A stretch of 24,131 nucleotides of DNA from a virus, in IMG/VR virus record IMGVR_UViG_3300009163_000179, positions 1 through 24,131 of that record; one strand, written 5' to 3'. Under the pieces are notes generated by a model. The model worked only from the letters and a program-made list of their open reading frames with translations, searched no databases and was not told where the DNA came from. Below, piece by piece: positions 8,035 through 15,678 of this stretch; position 1 is the stretch's first letter, and the number at the start of each line of letters is the position of its first letter. The position numbers and the translations under genes were made by a program.

Positions 8035-9041
8035 TGGGTGGAGCAGTCAAAGCAGTGACTAAAGCTGTTTCTGGCGCGGCTAAAGCTGTTAGTAAAGTAG
8101 TCAGTAAAGTTGCGACTAATGTTAAAACAGCCGTTTCTAATGTCATTAAGAATCCGTTGCCAGTTATTGAAACAATTGCAGTCGCTTATGTTGCTGGCCC
8201 TTATGTGGCGTCATCTATGGCGGGAGCATCTACGGCTGCTGTTGCTGCTACTACTTCTGCTGTTTCTTCTGCTGCTGTAAAAGCAATGAATGGCGGCAAT
8301 GTAGGTGACATTGCTACGGCTGCGGCTACTGCTGGTGCTGGTGGTTATGCAGGACAAGTTGCTGGTACGGCTGTAGGTGCAGAGATTGGTTCTGAAGCCT
8401 CCGGCAGACAATTAACGACATTAGGAAAAATTACATCGTCTGCGGTTGGTGGTTCTACAACAACGACATTAAAACAATTGGCTGACGGCAGTAGCTTGTC
8501 AGATGCTGTTGCTGCTGGAGCTAAAGTAGGTGTTTCTGCTGGGATTACTACTGGAACTATTGAAGGATTAAAAGCCGGATTTAATACAGAACCAACGTAT
8601 CCGGCTCCTGTAGAAGAAAGAGGAACTATAGCGGCTACGGGAGAAGCTGTAGCAGCAGAACCTCCTCCGTTGGGAATACAGCAACAATACGCAACATTAA
8701 GAGCAGATTCGCCATATACACCTAGCGACCCTCTTATTGGTAAAACAGAAGAAAGATTATTGGCTAGTGCGTTGTATCCAGCGGTGTATTCGACTTTGTT
8801 TGGTAAGCAACAACAAGCCCCAGTATCTGCTACACCAACAACAACTACTAAAGCACCGACTCAACAGCAACAACCTGTTAGCCCAATACAAACAACGTCT
8901 TCTGTTGGTACTGCGGCATTAGGACAAGCATTACGTATTGGCGACGCTGGTGCGCCGATATTTGGCGGTGATAAGGAAGAAGGTAAGAAAGCTGGCTGGA
9001 ACGTGGAATCGTTGCGCTATATGGGTAATTCGGAGGCTTAA
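8034..9041 (+). CDS. Probable internal virion (ejection) protein, Ala/Gly-rich
   Basis: A 335-aa protein. Residues 1-40 are an amphipathic Lys/Ala/Val repeat (KAVTKAVSGAAKAVSKVV). A hydrophobic stretch (PLPVIETIAVAYVAGPYV) and long Ala/Gly-rich helices with glycine-zipper spacing follow up to about residue 185. The last third is Pro/Gln/Thr-rich and probably disordered (QQQQPVSPIQTTSSVG). Membrane-active, low-complexity helical proteins in this position are typical of podovirus proteins ejected into the host to form a DNA conduit. No lytic transglycosylase motif is visible. Translation is coupled to the previous gene by TAATG. Confidence 0.55.
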   Translation: MGGAVKAVTKAVSGAAKAVSKVVSKVATNVKTAVSNVIKNPLPVIETIAVAYVAGPYVASSMAGASTAAVAATTSAVSSAAVKAMNGGNVGDIATAAATAGAGGYAGQVAGTAVGAEIGSEASGRQLTTLGKITSSAVGGSTTTTLKQLADGSSLSDAVAAGAKVGVSAGITTGTIEGLKAGFNTEPTYPAPVEERGTIAATGEAVAAEPPPLGIQQQYATLRADSPYTPSDPLIGKTEERLLASALYPAVYSTLFGKQQQAPVSATPTTTTKAPTQQQQPVSPIQTTSSVGTAALGQALRIGDAGAPIFGGDKEEGKKAGWNVESLRYMGNSEA

Positions 9042-9042
9042 A

Positions 9043-10155
9043 ATGAGTAAACAACTAGCACGGCTATTACGGGCCGATATTCAAGAGACTAGCGATTTAA
9101 AATCAATTGCTAAGATGCTCGCCGATAAAGGTCGTGGTGGCGATACTCTGCTTGCCCACATAACGCCAAAAGAAGTCAAGCTATTGAAAGAAGCTGGCGG
9201 TGCCGGAACAGTCAATCCTGACACTGGATTGATGGAATTTTATGATGATTATTATTCTGATTATTACCAAATTGCACCGGGTCCAGAATCTTCTTATTCT
9301 CAACCAGCAGAAACATTCTCTCCAGAAGTGGCTAGTGGAGAAGTAGCGTACAGCCCTCCATACACTCAGTACGAACCACCTGCTCAAGTTGGAACTCAAG
9401 ACTTTTATTATCAGCCGTCTACCCCGGTTGAATTAACGCCTCCTCAAGCTGCGGTAGAAGCTCCTGCTGCTGCTGCAAATGTTTTTGGAGTTCCTGCTGT
9501 CCAACCTCCTGCGCCAGCATCTACTGAAGCCAGACAAGCTGTTGAACGACAGCAAGCTGAACAAGCTGCCGGTGGAGGTACAGCAGCAGGAGACCAAAGA
9601 AGTTTCTTGCAAAGATTTGTTGGCGACCCATTAGCACAATTAAAAGCAACTACAGGCATAACTGGTGCTGACCTTCTTCGTGTTGGTGGTGCTGGTGCTG
9701 GCGCAATAGTTGGCAGAAAACAAGCGCAACAAGCAGCTAAACAAATTCAAGAAGCTACACAAGAACAAAAGAATGTAGGTCAGCCATATCAAAAAGCAGG
9801 ACAGGATTTACAGCGTGCTGCTATGGCTGGTGAATTGACTCCACAAGGCGCACAGGCTTATCAAGCTATGAGAGCGCAAATGGCTCAAGGTGTTGAGTCT
9901 AGAGGTGGTGTTGGCGTTGCTCAAGCTCAAGCGCAGACAGAAGCCTTTCGTCAGCAATTACTGTCAAATCAGTACAACCTTGGATTACAAGTTGCACAAA
10001 TTGGCGACAACATTGCGCTGGGTGCTATTAGAACGGGTATGCAACTTGACCAGCAGCTTGCTCAAGCTAATCAGCAGTTCTACACGCAACTGGCTCAAAT
10101 TGCTGGTGGAGGTACATACGGATATGCCCCTCAACAAACTAGAGGTACTCCATAA
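9043..10155 (+). CDS. Probable internal virion protein with GGDTLLAHI motif
   Basis: A 370-aa protein. CGGAGG at 9031-9036 sits 6 nt before ATG 9043, 1 nt after the previous stop, so an upstream in-frame start at 8938 is rejected. Residues about 32-60 carry GGDTLLAHITPKEVKLLKEA followed by GG-x-GTVNPDTGL-(M)-EF, a short conserved unit that I know from many phage structural and internal proteins. A Tyr/Pro-rich then Ala/Gln/Pro-rich linker follows (about 65-190), then a glycine-zipper patch (LLRVGGAGAGAIVGRKQAQQ) and long Gln/Ala-rich helices to the end. The composition fits an ejected or tail-lumen protein. The function is inferred from context. Confidence 0.6.
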   Translation: MSKQLARLLRADIQETSDLKSIAKMLADKGRGGDTLLAHITPKEVKLLKEAGGAGTVNPDTGLMEFYDDYYSDYYQIAPGPESSYSQPAETFSPEVASGEVAYSPPYTQYEPPAQVGTQDFYYQPSTPVELTPPQAAVEAPAAAANVFGVPAVQPPAPASTEARQAVERQQAEQAAGGGTAAGDQRSFLQRFVGDPLAQLKATTGITGADLLRVGGAGAGAIVGRKQAQQAAKQIQEATQEQKNVGQPYQKAGQDLQRAAMAGELTPQGAQAYQAMRAQMAQGVESRGGVGVAQAQAQTEAFRQQLLSNQYNLGLQVAQIGDNIALGAIRTGMQLDQQLAQANQQFYTQLAQIAGGGTYGYAPQQTRGTP

Positions 10156-11705
10156 TGGCTGAAGACACTAAAGAATTAACTCAGCAACCTAAAACATTAA
10201 AGTTTCAGGCTCCTAAAGAAATTGAAGTTTTAAACACTTCTTTGGGTGGTGTTCCGGGTGTTGATTACAGCCGTATGGCAAAAGAAATTAAAACGCCTGA
10301 ACAAGTTGCCGTGGCAGAAGGTGAGCTTTATAAGCAGATGGAACCACAACGGCAACGTATTGCTGAGATGGAATCTGAAAAAGCCAGAGTTGATACTGCT
10401 AACAGAGCTATGCTTGCTGAAGCAGAAGCGGAAAAAGTATATGGCGCAGAGAATCAAAGAAAAAGGATGTATGAAGAAAATCCTTATCCAAAACTAAACC
10501 CAACAAAAGAAAACATACAAAGTCTTGCTACTTTGTTTAGTTTGATTGGTGTTGTTGGCGTTGGTCTTGGTGGCAGAGGAAAAATGTCAGCCATGAATTC
10601 GTTGAACGCTATGACCGGATTGATGAAAGGCTGGCAGCAAGGTCGTGCAGATTTATTTAAGAGAGATTTGCAAGAATTTGAAAAGAGCATGAATTCTGTT
10701 AAAGCAATTCTTGATGCTGCTGACAAAGAGGCTGACCGTATTTACAAGCTGCTTCCTGTTGACCGTGCTAGAGCAGAAACAGAAATGGCTGCTCTTACGG
10801 CTTCTCTTGGTGGTCAAGTGTTGAAACAAAAGACACAGCTTCAAGGCATTGAGCAGGGTATTTCTTTTATCAAAGATTTGAAGAAAACCAGTGATGACGC
10901 TTGGGAAAGAGCGTTTAAAGAGAAGAAAGAAGCAAGAGAAACAGAACAAGCTAAAGAGACAGCAAGACTGAGAGAAAAAGAAATTGACGTTAATGAAAAA
11001 CTACGTCGCGCTCAAATACAATTAACTGCTGAAACAAAAGCAGGACGTATTACTCAGCAACAAATGATGTCTCAAAGAGCGGTCAACTCTCTTGGAGGTC
11101 TTGTCAGTGCTGTTGAAGCAATTAAAGAGTTACCTGCTGGAACAACAACAGGTCTTTTGCCTAATCTGCAAACAAAAGACGGTATATTGAATTACGTAAG
11201 AAACAATATTGGTAGAAAGATTACCAAACGTGAACAAGAAGAAATGAACACGTTGTTTACTGGTATTGGTCGAAACCTTGCGTCTATTGAAGCATCTGGT
11301 GCGGCTACTGGCTTGTCTGAGCTTTCCAAGCAAATGCAATCTGGTTTGTACATTAACGCTGGAACAGATGACCCATACAAAGTTGCTATTAAACTTGCCG
11401 ACATTAAGCGTATTGCTGTTGAAAACATTTTGCCAGCAATTCAATCCGGAACTTTAACCAAAGGTCAGGCTGCGGTTGCTCAAGCTCTTGTAGATAAACT
11501 TGAAACAATAATTCCTTACTCAACCGTTGATGTTATTAAAGCTGGAAGACCCGCCGGTAAACAAACAATTGGTGAGTCATCACAACAAGCTGTTTCTGGA
11601 AAAAATTATGCTACTGAAGAAGAAGCTCAAGCGGCAGCAAATAGAAAAGAATTAAAAGCTGGAGATAAAGTAAACATTGGCGGCGTTTCAGGAACTTGGA
11701 GATAA
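10155..11705 (+). CDS. Probable internal virion protein, long coiled coil
   Basis: A 516-aa protein, mostly alpha-helical and highly charged. Residues about 35-110 form a coiled coil (QRQRIAEMESEKARVDTANR). A hydrophobic glycine-zipper patch follows at about 120-145 (ATLFSLIGVVGVGLGGRGK), then a second long charged helical region (about 155-310). The C-terminal half is more globular (ITKREQEEMNTLFTGIGRNL). The last 30 residues end LKAGDKVNIGGVSGTWR, a short tail seen at the ends of several phage virion proteins. The combination of coiled coil and membrane-like patch fits a DNA-ejection or tape-like protein of a short-tailed phage. It shares one base with the upstream stop (TAATG). Confidence 0.6.
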   Translation: MAEDTKELTQQPKTLKFQAPKEIEVLNTSLGGVPGVDYSRMAKEIKTPEQVAVAEGELYKQMEPQRQRIAEMESEKARVDTANRAMLAEAEAEKVYGAENQRKRMYEENPYPKLNPTKENIQSLATLFSLIGVVGVGLGGRGKMSAMNSLNAMTGLMKGWQQGRADLFKRDLQEFEKSMNSVKAILDAADKEADRIYKLLPVDRARAETEMAALTASLGGQVLKQKTQLQGIEQGISFIKDLKKTSDDAWERAFKEKKEARETEQAKETARLREKEIDVNEKLRRAQIQLTAETKAGRITQQQMMSQRAVNSLGGLVSAVEAIKELPAGTTTGLLPNLQTKDGILNYVRNNIGRKITKREQEEMNTLFTGIGRNLASIEASGAATGLSELSKQMQSGLYINAGTDDPYKVAIKLADIKRIAVENILPAIQSGTLTKGQAAVAQALVDKLETIIPYSTVDVIKAGRPAGKQTIGESSQQAVSGKNYATEEEAQAAANRKELKAGDKVNIGGVSGTWR

Positions 11706-11707
11706 CC

Positions 11708-13078
11708 ATGCCATTTGAACCAGACAAACCAAAAGGAAAATTTCAACCTGACTCCCCATCTGAACCCGGTTTTGGTGAAAAAGTTGGTGCGCTTGCTTAT
11801 GGTGCAGCCACAGGCTTTACTGGAGGTTTAGGTGAGCTTGAGAAGTTTGGTGCTTATACCGTTCCTGAATATTTAGGATTTAGAGAGCCGGGTGAGCGCG
11901 ACAAATACAAGGTTATGGGCGTAGAGAGAGAAACAATTTTTCCTACGGTAAAAGAGTCTGAAAAAGTTTTGTCTAAACTTGGAATTCAACCACCTAGAGA
12001 AGAAGTTGGTGGTTATCAAACAGCCGGTGAGATTGCCGGTGGTTTTGGCCCTGCTTTGCCCGGAATGGCTAAAACTGGAGCAAAAGCTATTCTTGGCGTT
12101 CCTTCTGTTTCTCGCGAAGCAACAGCAAAGGTTGCTGAAAGTCTTGGATTCAAACTTAGCCCTTCTCAAGTTAAAAGGGATGTTCCAACTGCTGCAAAAG
12201 GAGCTACTGGTTGGGCGGCTGAAAATCAAACATTAGCAAACAAACTTGCGTCTGCATCTACCGGAAAAGAAGTTGCTGAGATTACGCCTGACTTTGTTCG
12301 AGGGAGAATTAAAGATTTAGGTTCTGAATTTGATAAAGTTTACAAAGGCAAAATATTTAATATTGACCCTCAAGCTATTCAAGCATTGGACGCAATAAGG
12401 ACATTTGAGACTCAACTTCCTCCTTCTCAGCAATTAGCTGCTGTTAGAAATACGGCAGATGCTGTTGTTAAAAAATTTAGCCAATTAGCCAGCAGACAAG
12501 GTTCTCAGCCAAGTACGTTTGCTATTGAGGGTGATGCTCTCCAGACCATTCGTAATGATTTAATGGCTGCGGCTAGGTCTGCTTCTGACCGTTCTGACGC
12601 TCACAGGCTTTATGAGTTGATTGACACTATTGATGCGTCAGTAGCAAGAAATCATCCTCAAGTTGCTGCAAAACTAAATGAATTACGTCCTCTGTATCGT
12701 AATACCGTAATTCTTGAAGACTTGTTGCGTCAAAAAGGAATTCGCGGTGGCGACATTAGCCTTGAATCATTAGGCAATATGCTTGGCTCTACTAAACAGG
12801 CTGTACGTCGTGCTGGCGGTGAGTTAGACCAATTAGGTGAAGTGGGCCGTGAACTTCAGTTACGCGCTCGTTGGCAAAAAGAGCTTAATGAAGCAGGTCT
12901 GCCTGAATTGTTAAAAGCGACTCTTGGAAAGAGTGCCGCTATGCTTGGCTTGAGAAGCCGACCAGCTAGAGCTGTTCAAAGGGCTTTAGAAGAAGGAACG
13001 CCGACTACAGCTAAACAACGTGCCGCTACAGGTGCCGCTGCTGGTACGACATCCAGACCTTTCCAATCGGAGGAATAA
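11708..13078 (+). CDS. Probable internal virion / ejection protein
   Basis: A 456-aa protein from ATG 11708, with GGAG at 11698-11701 spaced 6 nt. The N-terminus is Pro/Lys-rich and is followed by glycine-zipper segments ([20 protein letters not shown], then [20 protein letters not shown]). These are separated by a charged stretch with the phrase [20 protein letters not shown]. From about residue 160 it is a mixed helical domain ([19 protein letters not shown]) ending in a basic, Ala-rich tail. Glycine zippers near the N-terminus again suggest membrane interaction after ejection. No enzymatic motif is seen. It is the last of the large virion proteins; the stop overlaps the next start by one base. 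Confidence 0.55.
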   Translation: MPFEPDKPKGKFQPDSPSEPGFGEKVGALAYGAATGFTGGLGELEKFGAYTVPEYLGFREPGERDKYKVMGVERETIFPTVKESEKVLSKLGIQPPREEVGGYQTAGEIAGGFGPALPGMAKTGAKAILGVPSVSREATAKVAESLGFKLSPSQVKRDVPTAAKGATGWAAENQTLANKLASASTGKEVAEITPDFVRGRIKDLGSEFDKVYKGKIFNIDPQAIQALDAIRTFETQLPPSQQLAAVRNTADAVVKKFSQLASRQGSQPSTFAIEGDALQTIRNDLMAAARSASDRSDAHRLYELIDTIDASVARNHPQVAAKLNELRPLYRNTVILEDLLRQKGIRGGDISLESLGNMLGSTKQAVRRAGGELDQLGEVGRELQLRARWQKELNEAGLPELLKATLGKSAAMLGLRSRPARAVQRALEEGTPTTAKQRAATGAAAGTTSRPFQSEE

Positions 13079-13227
13079 TGCCGCTATCTAAAGGTTCTAG
13101 TCAAAAGACTATTAGCAAGAATATACGCAAAGAAATGAAGCGTGGCAGACCGCAGAAGCAAGCTGTAGCTATTGCTCTGTCAGTTGCTCGTAAGGCTAAG
13201 AAAGGTCGAAAGGCAAAACGTGGCTAA
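13078..13227 (+). CDS. Small basic protein, DUF6496-like
   Basis: A 49-aa Lys/Arg-rich protein: [20 protein letters not shown], then K[21 protein letters not shown]. This is the pattern of the DUF6496 family of small phage proteins (K-T-I-S-K-N-I...[11 protein letters not shown]-x-AR). GGAGGAATA precedes the ATG, and the start shares a base with the previous stop. The strong positive charge suggests nucleic-acid or virion-core binding, but the function is not established. Confidence 0.8.
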   Translation: MPLSKGSSQKTISKNIRKEMKRGRPQKQAVAIALSVARKAKKGRKAKRG

Positions 13228-13429
13228 GAAACAAAAGGGGATAAATCCAGAGCTTGAGAGTGCTATTGCTCAAATGCTGGTGGCTGTAATGAATGACCCA
13301 ATGGCGTCCATTACAGACAAGACAAAGGTACTGGATAGGGCATTAAAGTTGGAAGCAATTAAGTTGAAGCTGTCCGATGATGAGTGGGGTTCTGGCTTTG
13401 GTATGGACGATGAGGATGATAAGGATTAG
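13220..13429 (+). CDS. Small acidic helical protein, unknown
   Basis: A 69-aa protein from GTG 13220, which overlaps the previous stop (GTGGCTAA). AAAGG at 13209-13213 is 6 nt upstream, whereas the ATG further upstream at 13172 lies in the previous gene and lacks a site. The sequence has a basic start (MAKKQKG), a helical body ([20 protein letters not shown], then [20 protein letters not shown]) and an acidic end (SDDEWGSGF then DEDDKD). I recognise the SITDK...[12 protein letters not shown]...DDEWGSGF pattern from aquatic phages. Small helical proteins near packaging genes can be small terminase subunits, but no DNA-binding motif is evident here. Confidence 0.65.
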   Translation: MAKKQKGINPELESAIAQMLVAVMNDPMASITDKTKVLDRALKLEAIKLKLSDDEWGSGFGMDDEDDKD

Positions 13430-13460
13430 ACTATGAATCTCTTTCATTTAGGGGATATTC

Positions 13461-13682
13461 ATGGACGGAGTTACTTTAATCACATTGGCTTTGCGCGTCA
13501 TCTCAAACCGGCTCATTACGATTTTGGCACTACTGACATCGTTTGGCCTAGGTTGCTGGACAATGTGGGACCCGAAATGGGAACGGGTGACAACCCTAGC
13601 GATATTTGTAATTTTCAGTTACCTTTTAGTAAAGGTCGAGGAAAGGAAGAACGATGAAAGACAAACTACACAAGCGCAATAG
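13461..13682 (+). CDS. Small membrane protein with two TM segments (holin-like)
   Basis: A 73-aa protein with hydrophobic segments at about residues 17-34 (LITILALLTSFGLGCWTM) and 43-59 (VTTLAIFVIFSYLLVKV), joined by the short turn WDPKWER, and a charged tail (EERKNDERQ). AGGGGAT at 13450-13456 supports ATG 13461. Two TMs and a charged C-terminus suit a holin-like or inner-membrane accessory protein. A different frame from 13433 is also open but has no ribosome-binding site. The gene overlaps the next by 29 nt. Confidence 0.6.
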   Translation: MDGVTLITLALRVISNRLITILALLTSFGLGCWTMWDPKWERVTTLAIFVIFSYLLVKVEERKNDERQTTQAQ

Positions 13683-13860
13683 CGACTTAAACCAACAGGT
13701 TGCTAAATCAACCCGTCCACAGTTGCCAAGAGACGGCAGCAGAGACGGTCAGAACAATACAGACCGGATGCCAGCAGGTTTTATATCTGTTTGGGATTTC
13801 GGCAATGGTGAGCAAACTAAACGCAGCCCAACCACAGGTGGCGGCAAAAAGGTGTGCTAA
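13654..13860 (+). CDS. Small hydrophilic protein, unknown
   Basis: A 68-aa polar, probably disordered protein (MKDKLHKRNSDLNQQVAKST ... RMPAGFISVWDFGNG). AAGGAAG lies just before the ATG, it overlaps the upstream membrane-protein gene by 29 nt, and its stop abuts the next ATG exactly. This favours it over the overlapping frame that begins at 13700. No family is recognised. The N-D-R-M-P-A-G-F run may be the only folded or binding element. Confidence 0.5.
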   Translation: MKDKLHKRNSDLNQQVAKSTRPQLPRDGSRDGQNNTDRMPAGFISVWDFGNGEQTKRSPTTGGGKKVC

Positions 13861-14202
13861 ATGGCTAATAACATTCCGTTTCAACCGATGGGTAAAACCA
13901 CTCGGATAAATGTCACAACGTCAGCAAACACAGTTGCTATTCTGTCTGACAGTCCTGCGAATCAAGTGAGGGTTCATAACGGAACTGCGGCTGAAATATT
14001 TATTCGTTTAGGCACGGCTAGTACGGATGACGCTGTTATCCCTACGGCTGGAACTCCTGCTTATGGTGTGCTTTTGCATAACAATGCAACGGCTATTCTT
14101 ACTGCTCCTAAACAAGCAACAAATACAGCCGTGTTGTATGTATCAGCCATTATTGCTAGTGGCACAGGAACTATTTACGTAACTCCGGGTGAGGGCTTGT
14201 AA
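13861..14202 (+). CDS. Small beta-rich protein, paralogue of 5584-5913
   Basis: A 113-aa strand-rich protein (MANNIPFQPMGKTTRINVTT, then NQVRVHNGTAAEIFIRLG, ending ASGTGTIYVTPGEGL). It matches the protein of 5584-5913 in layout and in its last 15 residues. It starts immediately after the upstream stop and overlaps the next ATG by one base. One copy lies in the fibre block and this one just before the lysis genes. A small virion decoration or cap protein is possible; the function is unknown. Confidence 0.65.
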   Translation: MANNIPFQPMGKTTRINVTTSANTVAILSDSPANQVRVHNGTAAEIFIRLGTASTDDAVIPTAGTPAYGVLLHNNATAILTAPKQATNTAVLYVSAIIASGTGTIYVTPGEGL

Positions 14203-14462
14203 TGAGTTGGGCTGACGCACTAAAGGCGATTATTCCGATAGTGGTTGCCAGCCTAGCTTGGCTTCTCGGCGAGGTTGGCTCATTCAATACCAGACTGACC
14301 AAGATTGAAGGCCAGATGCCAACGTTGATTACGCCGCAAGGGGTGCCAACTGACAGTCCGTTAAGTGCAGAGGCTAGGCACAAGCTAAAAGAAGACATTT
14401 ACAAAGACCTGCATGATTTACAGGTTCGCATCAAACTAATGGAAGAAAGAGCTAAGAGATGA
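14202..14462 (+). CDS. Small TM/coiled-coil protein, lysis-associated
   Basis: An 86-aa protein with an N-terminal hydrophobic segment (LKAIIPIVVASLAWLLGEV, residues 6-24). A proline-rich middle (PTLITPQGVPTDSPLS) and a charged C-terminal helix (ARHKLKEDIYKDLHDLQVRI) follow. It is immediately upstream of a 3-TM holin and an endolysin, with 1-nt and 4-nt overlaps, so it belongs to the lysis cassette. The layout resembles Rz-like or holin-accessory proteins, but no lipobox or signal-peptidase site is evident, so the exact role is open. Confidence 0.6.
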   Translation: MSWADALKAIIPIVVASLAWLLGEVGSFNTRLTKIEGQMPTLITPQGVPTDSPLSAEARHKLKEDIYKDLHDLQVRIKLMEERAKR

Positions 14463-14977
14463 TTCCTATTGTTGGTGCCTTACTTGGCACGTTAGCTGAA
14501 AATGGTCTGACCCTACTTTCTAGTGCAATTCAAGCCAAGGGAAAGCAGATTGTTGAGGATAAGTTAGGTGTAAAGATACCTGACAACCCAACATCGGCTG
14601 ACGTTGAGAGTTTGCGTCAACTTCAATACGAACATGAAGAAAAACTATTAGAGCTTGGCATTGAGAAAGCAAAGATAGAGCAGGAAGAACTCAAGGCTTT
14701 ATTGGAAGCACAAGCCAATCAAGAAAACAATGTTAGTGACCGCTGGAAGTCTGATATGGCGTCTGATTCTTGGTTGTCTAAGAACATTCGCCCTATGACG
14801 CTAGTTTACATTTTGACTGCATACCTTCTGTTCGCTGGCTTAAGTGCAGCAGGGATTAACGTCCAAGAATCGTATGTTTCATTGCTAGGCCAGTGGGGTA
14901 TGTTGGTTATGACGGCTTACTTTGGTGGTCGCACGGTTGAAAAGGTTATGGAGTTGCGTAACAAGGGGGACAAATGA
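14459..14977 (+). CDS. Holin, 3-TM GTA-holin-like family
   Basis: A 172-aa protein. The N-terminus is hydrophobic (IPIVGALLGTLAENGLTLL). A charged helix follows (LLELGIEKAKIEQEELKALL), then the diagnostic block DRWKSDMASDSWLSKNIRPM with TM segments at about residues 116-133 (TLVYILTAYLLFAGLSA) and 143-158 (LLGQWGMLVMTAYFGGR) and the ending EKVMELRNKG. The RW-x-SDM-x-SDSWLSKN-(I)-RP pattern is that of the 'holin of 3TMs, for gene-transfer release' family (PF11351). It overlaps both neighbours by 4 nt (ATGA), placing it directly before the endolysin. It should form the inner-membrane lesion that triggers lysis. Confidence 0.85.
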   Translation: MIPIVGALLGTLAENGLTLLSSAIQAKGKQIVEDKLGVKIPDNPTSADVESLRQLQYEHEEKLLELGIEKAKIEQEELKALLEAQANQENNVSDRWKSDMASDSWLSKNIRPMTLVYILTAYLLFAGLSAAGINVQESYVSLLGQWGMLVMTAYFGGRTVEKVMELRNKGDK

Positions 14978-15312
14978 GTCTTGCACAAGAACAAGCCGCT
15001 TTCCTTTTAGATGCTTGTAAACTGATTCAGTACGCTACGGAACAAGGCTTTATTGTTACTGGCGGTGAGTTAGCGCGTACTCCAGAGCAACAAGCCATTT
15101 ACTTTAAGAACGGTCGCTCCAAGACCATGAACAGTATTCATTTGAAGCGGTGTGCAATCGACTTAAACTTCTTCAAAGACGGAAAAATTATTTGGGACAA
15201 AGAGGTGCTTGCTCCGTTGGGTGCTTATTGGGAATCTTTGTATCCCAAAAACCGTTGGGGCGGTAACTTTAAGAGTCTTGTTGATTGTCCACACTTTGAG
15301 CGCAATGTCTAA
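14974..15312 (+). CDS. Endolysin, M15-family peptidase (L-alanyl-D-glutamate type)
   Basis: A 112-aa single-domain enzyme that would cut the peptide stems of peptidoglycan. The zinc ligands fit the M15/VanY-like pattern: S-I-H56-L-K-R-C-A-I-D63-L, and H107 in D-C-P-H-F-E, with D104 close by as the likely catalytic acid partner. The N-terminal half has the usual ELARTPEQQAIYFKNGRS helix-turn, and W-G-G at 95-97 precedes the last ligand. The length is typical for small phage M15 endolysins. There is no signal peptide, so it depends on the holin encoded just upstream (4-nt ATGA overlap). Confidence 0.9.
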   Translation: MSLAQEQAAFLLDACKLIQYATEQGFIVTGGELARTPEQQAIYFKNGRSKTMNSIHLKRCAIDLNFFKDGKIIWDKEVLAPLGAYWESLYPKNRWGGNFKSLVDCPHFERNV

Positions 15313-15529
15313 AGACACTAATCTATCTGTAGGTAGGGGTGAGAAGCTGTCAGTCAAAGCTGGCGGTGGTCTTACGGCTAAAGGTCGCAAGAAGTACAAT
15401 CGTGCTACCGGCAGTAAACTAAAAGCCCCAACCAAATCAGGACCAAGACACAAGTCTTTCTGTGCAAGGTCTAAGAACTGGAAGGGTGAGAGAGGTAAGG
15501 CAGCTAGACGTCGTTGGGGGTGCAGATGA
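15305..15529 (+). CDS. Small basic protein, DUF6321-like
   Basis: A 74-aa Lys/Arg/Gly-rich protein starting at ATG 15305 inside the end of the endolysin gene. The core AGGGLTAKGRKKYNRATGSK, then LKAP...SGPRHKSFCAR, is the DUF6321 pattern found in many phages. The tail (KNWKGERGKAARRRWGCR) is very basic. It probably binds nucleic acid or sits in the virion; this is not established. A longer upstream frame (from 15209) lacks a ribosome-binding site and would lie within the endolysin gene. Confidence 0.8.
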   Translation: MSKDTNLSVGRGEKLSVKAGGGLTAKGRKKYNRATGSKLKAPTKSGPRHKSFCARSKNWKGERGKAARRRWGCR

Positions 15530-15678
15530 AACCGGGTTTATACGCAAACATTCACGCTAAACGTAGACGCATTGCCAAGGGTTCTGGCGAACGTATGAGG
15601 ACACCCGGCAGTAAAGGTGCCCCGACAGCAGCAGCGTTCAGGAAGTCTAAAAAGACAGCTAGAAAAGCACGTCGTTAA
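15526..15678 (+). CDS. Small basic protein, GLYANI family
   Basis: A 50-aa protein: MKPGLYANIHAKRRRIAKGS, then GERMR-(T)-PGSKGAPTA, and a Lys/Arg-rich end. It belongs to a well-recognised family of tiny phage proteins (GLYANI-x-AKR-x-RI-x-GSGERMR). It overlaps the upstream stop (ATGA, 4 nt), and its own stop TAA (15676-15678) shares bases with the stop of the converging gene. Despite its size the family match makes it credible. The function is unknown; the charge suggests nucleic-acid contact. Confidence 0.8.
   Translation: MKPGLYANIHAKRRRIAKGSGERMRTPGSKGAPTAAAFRKSKKTARKARR

Noticed and set aside
8938-9042. N-terminal extension of the 9043-10155 gene
   Set aside because: Lies in the previous gene; the CGGAGG and ATG at 9043 define the start.
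11979-12236. Lys/Leu-rich frame inside the 11708-13078 gene
   Set aside because: Typical shadow frame: no ribosome-binding site and low-complexity composition.
13433-13657. A frame beginning MNLFHLGDIHG, which recalls the first motif of metallophosphoesterases
   Set aside because: No ribosome-binding site, none of the later metal motifs, and the GDIHG run is simply the other-frame reading of the GGGGATATTCATGG start region of the membrane-protein gene at 13461.
13700-13909. Alternative frame overlapping 13654-13860
   Set aside because: Has no ribosome-binding site and overlaps the following gene, whereas 13654-13860 has AAGGAAG and abuts the next start exactly.
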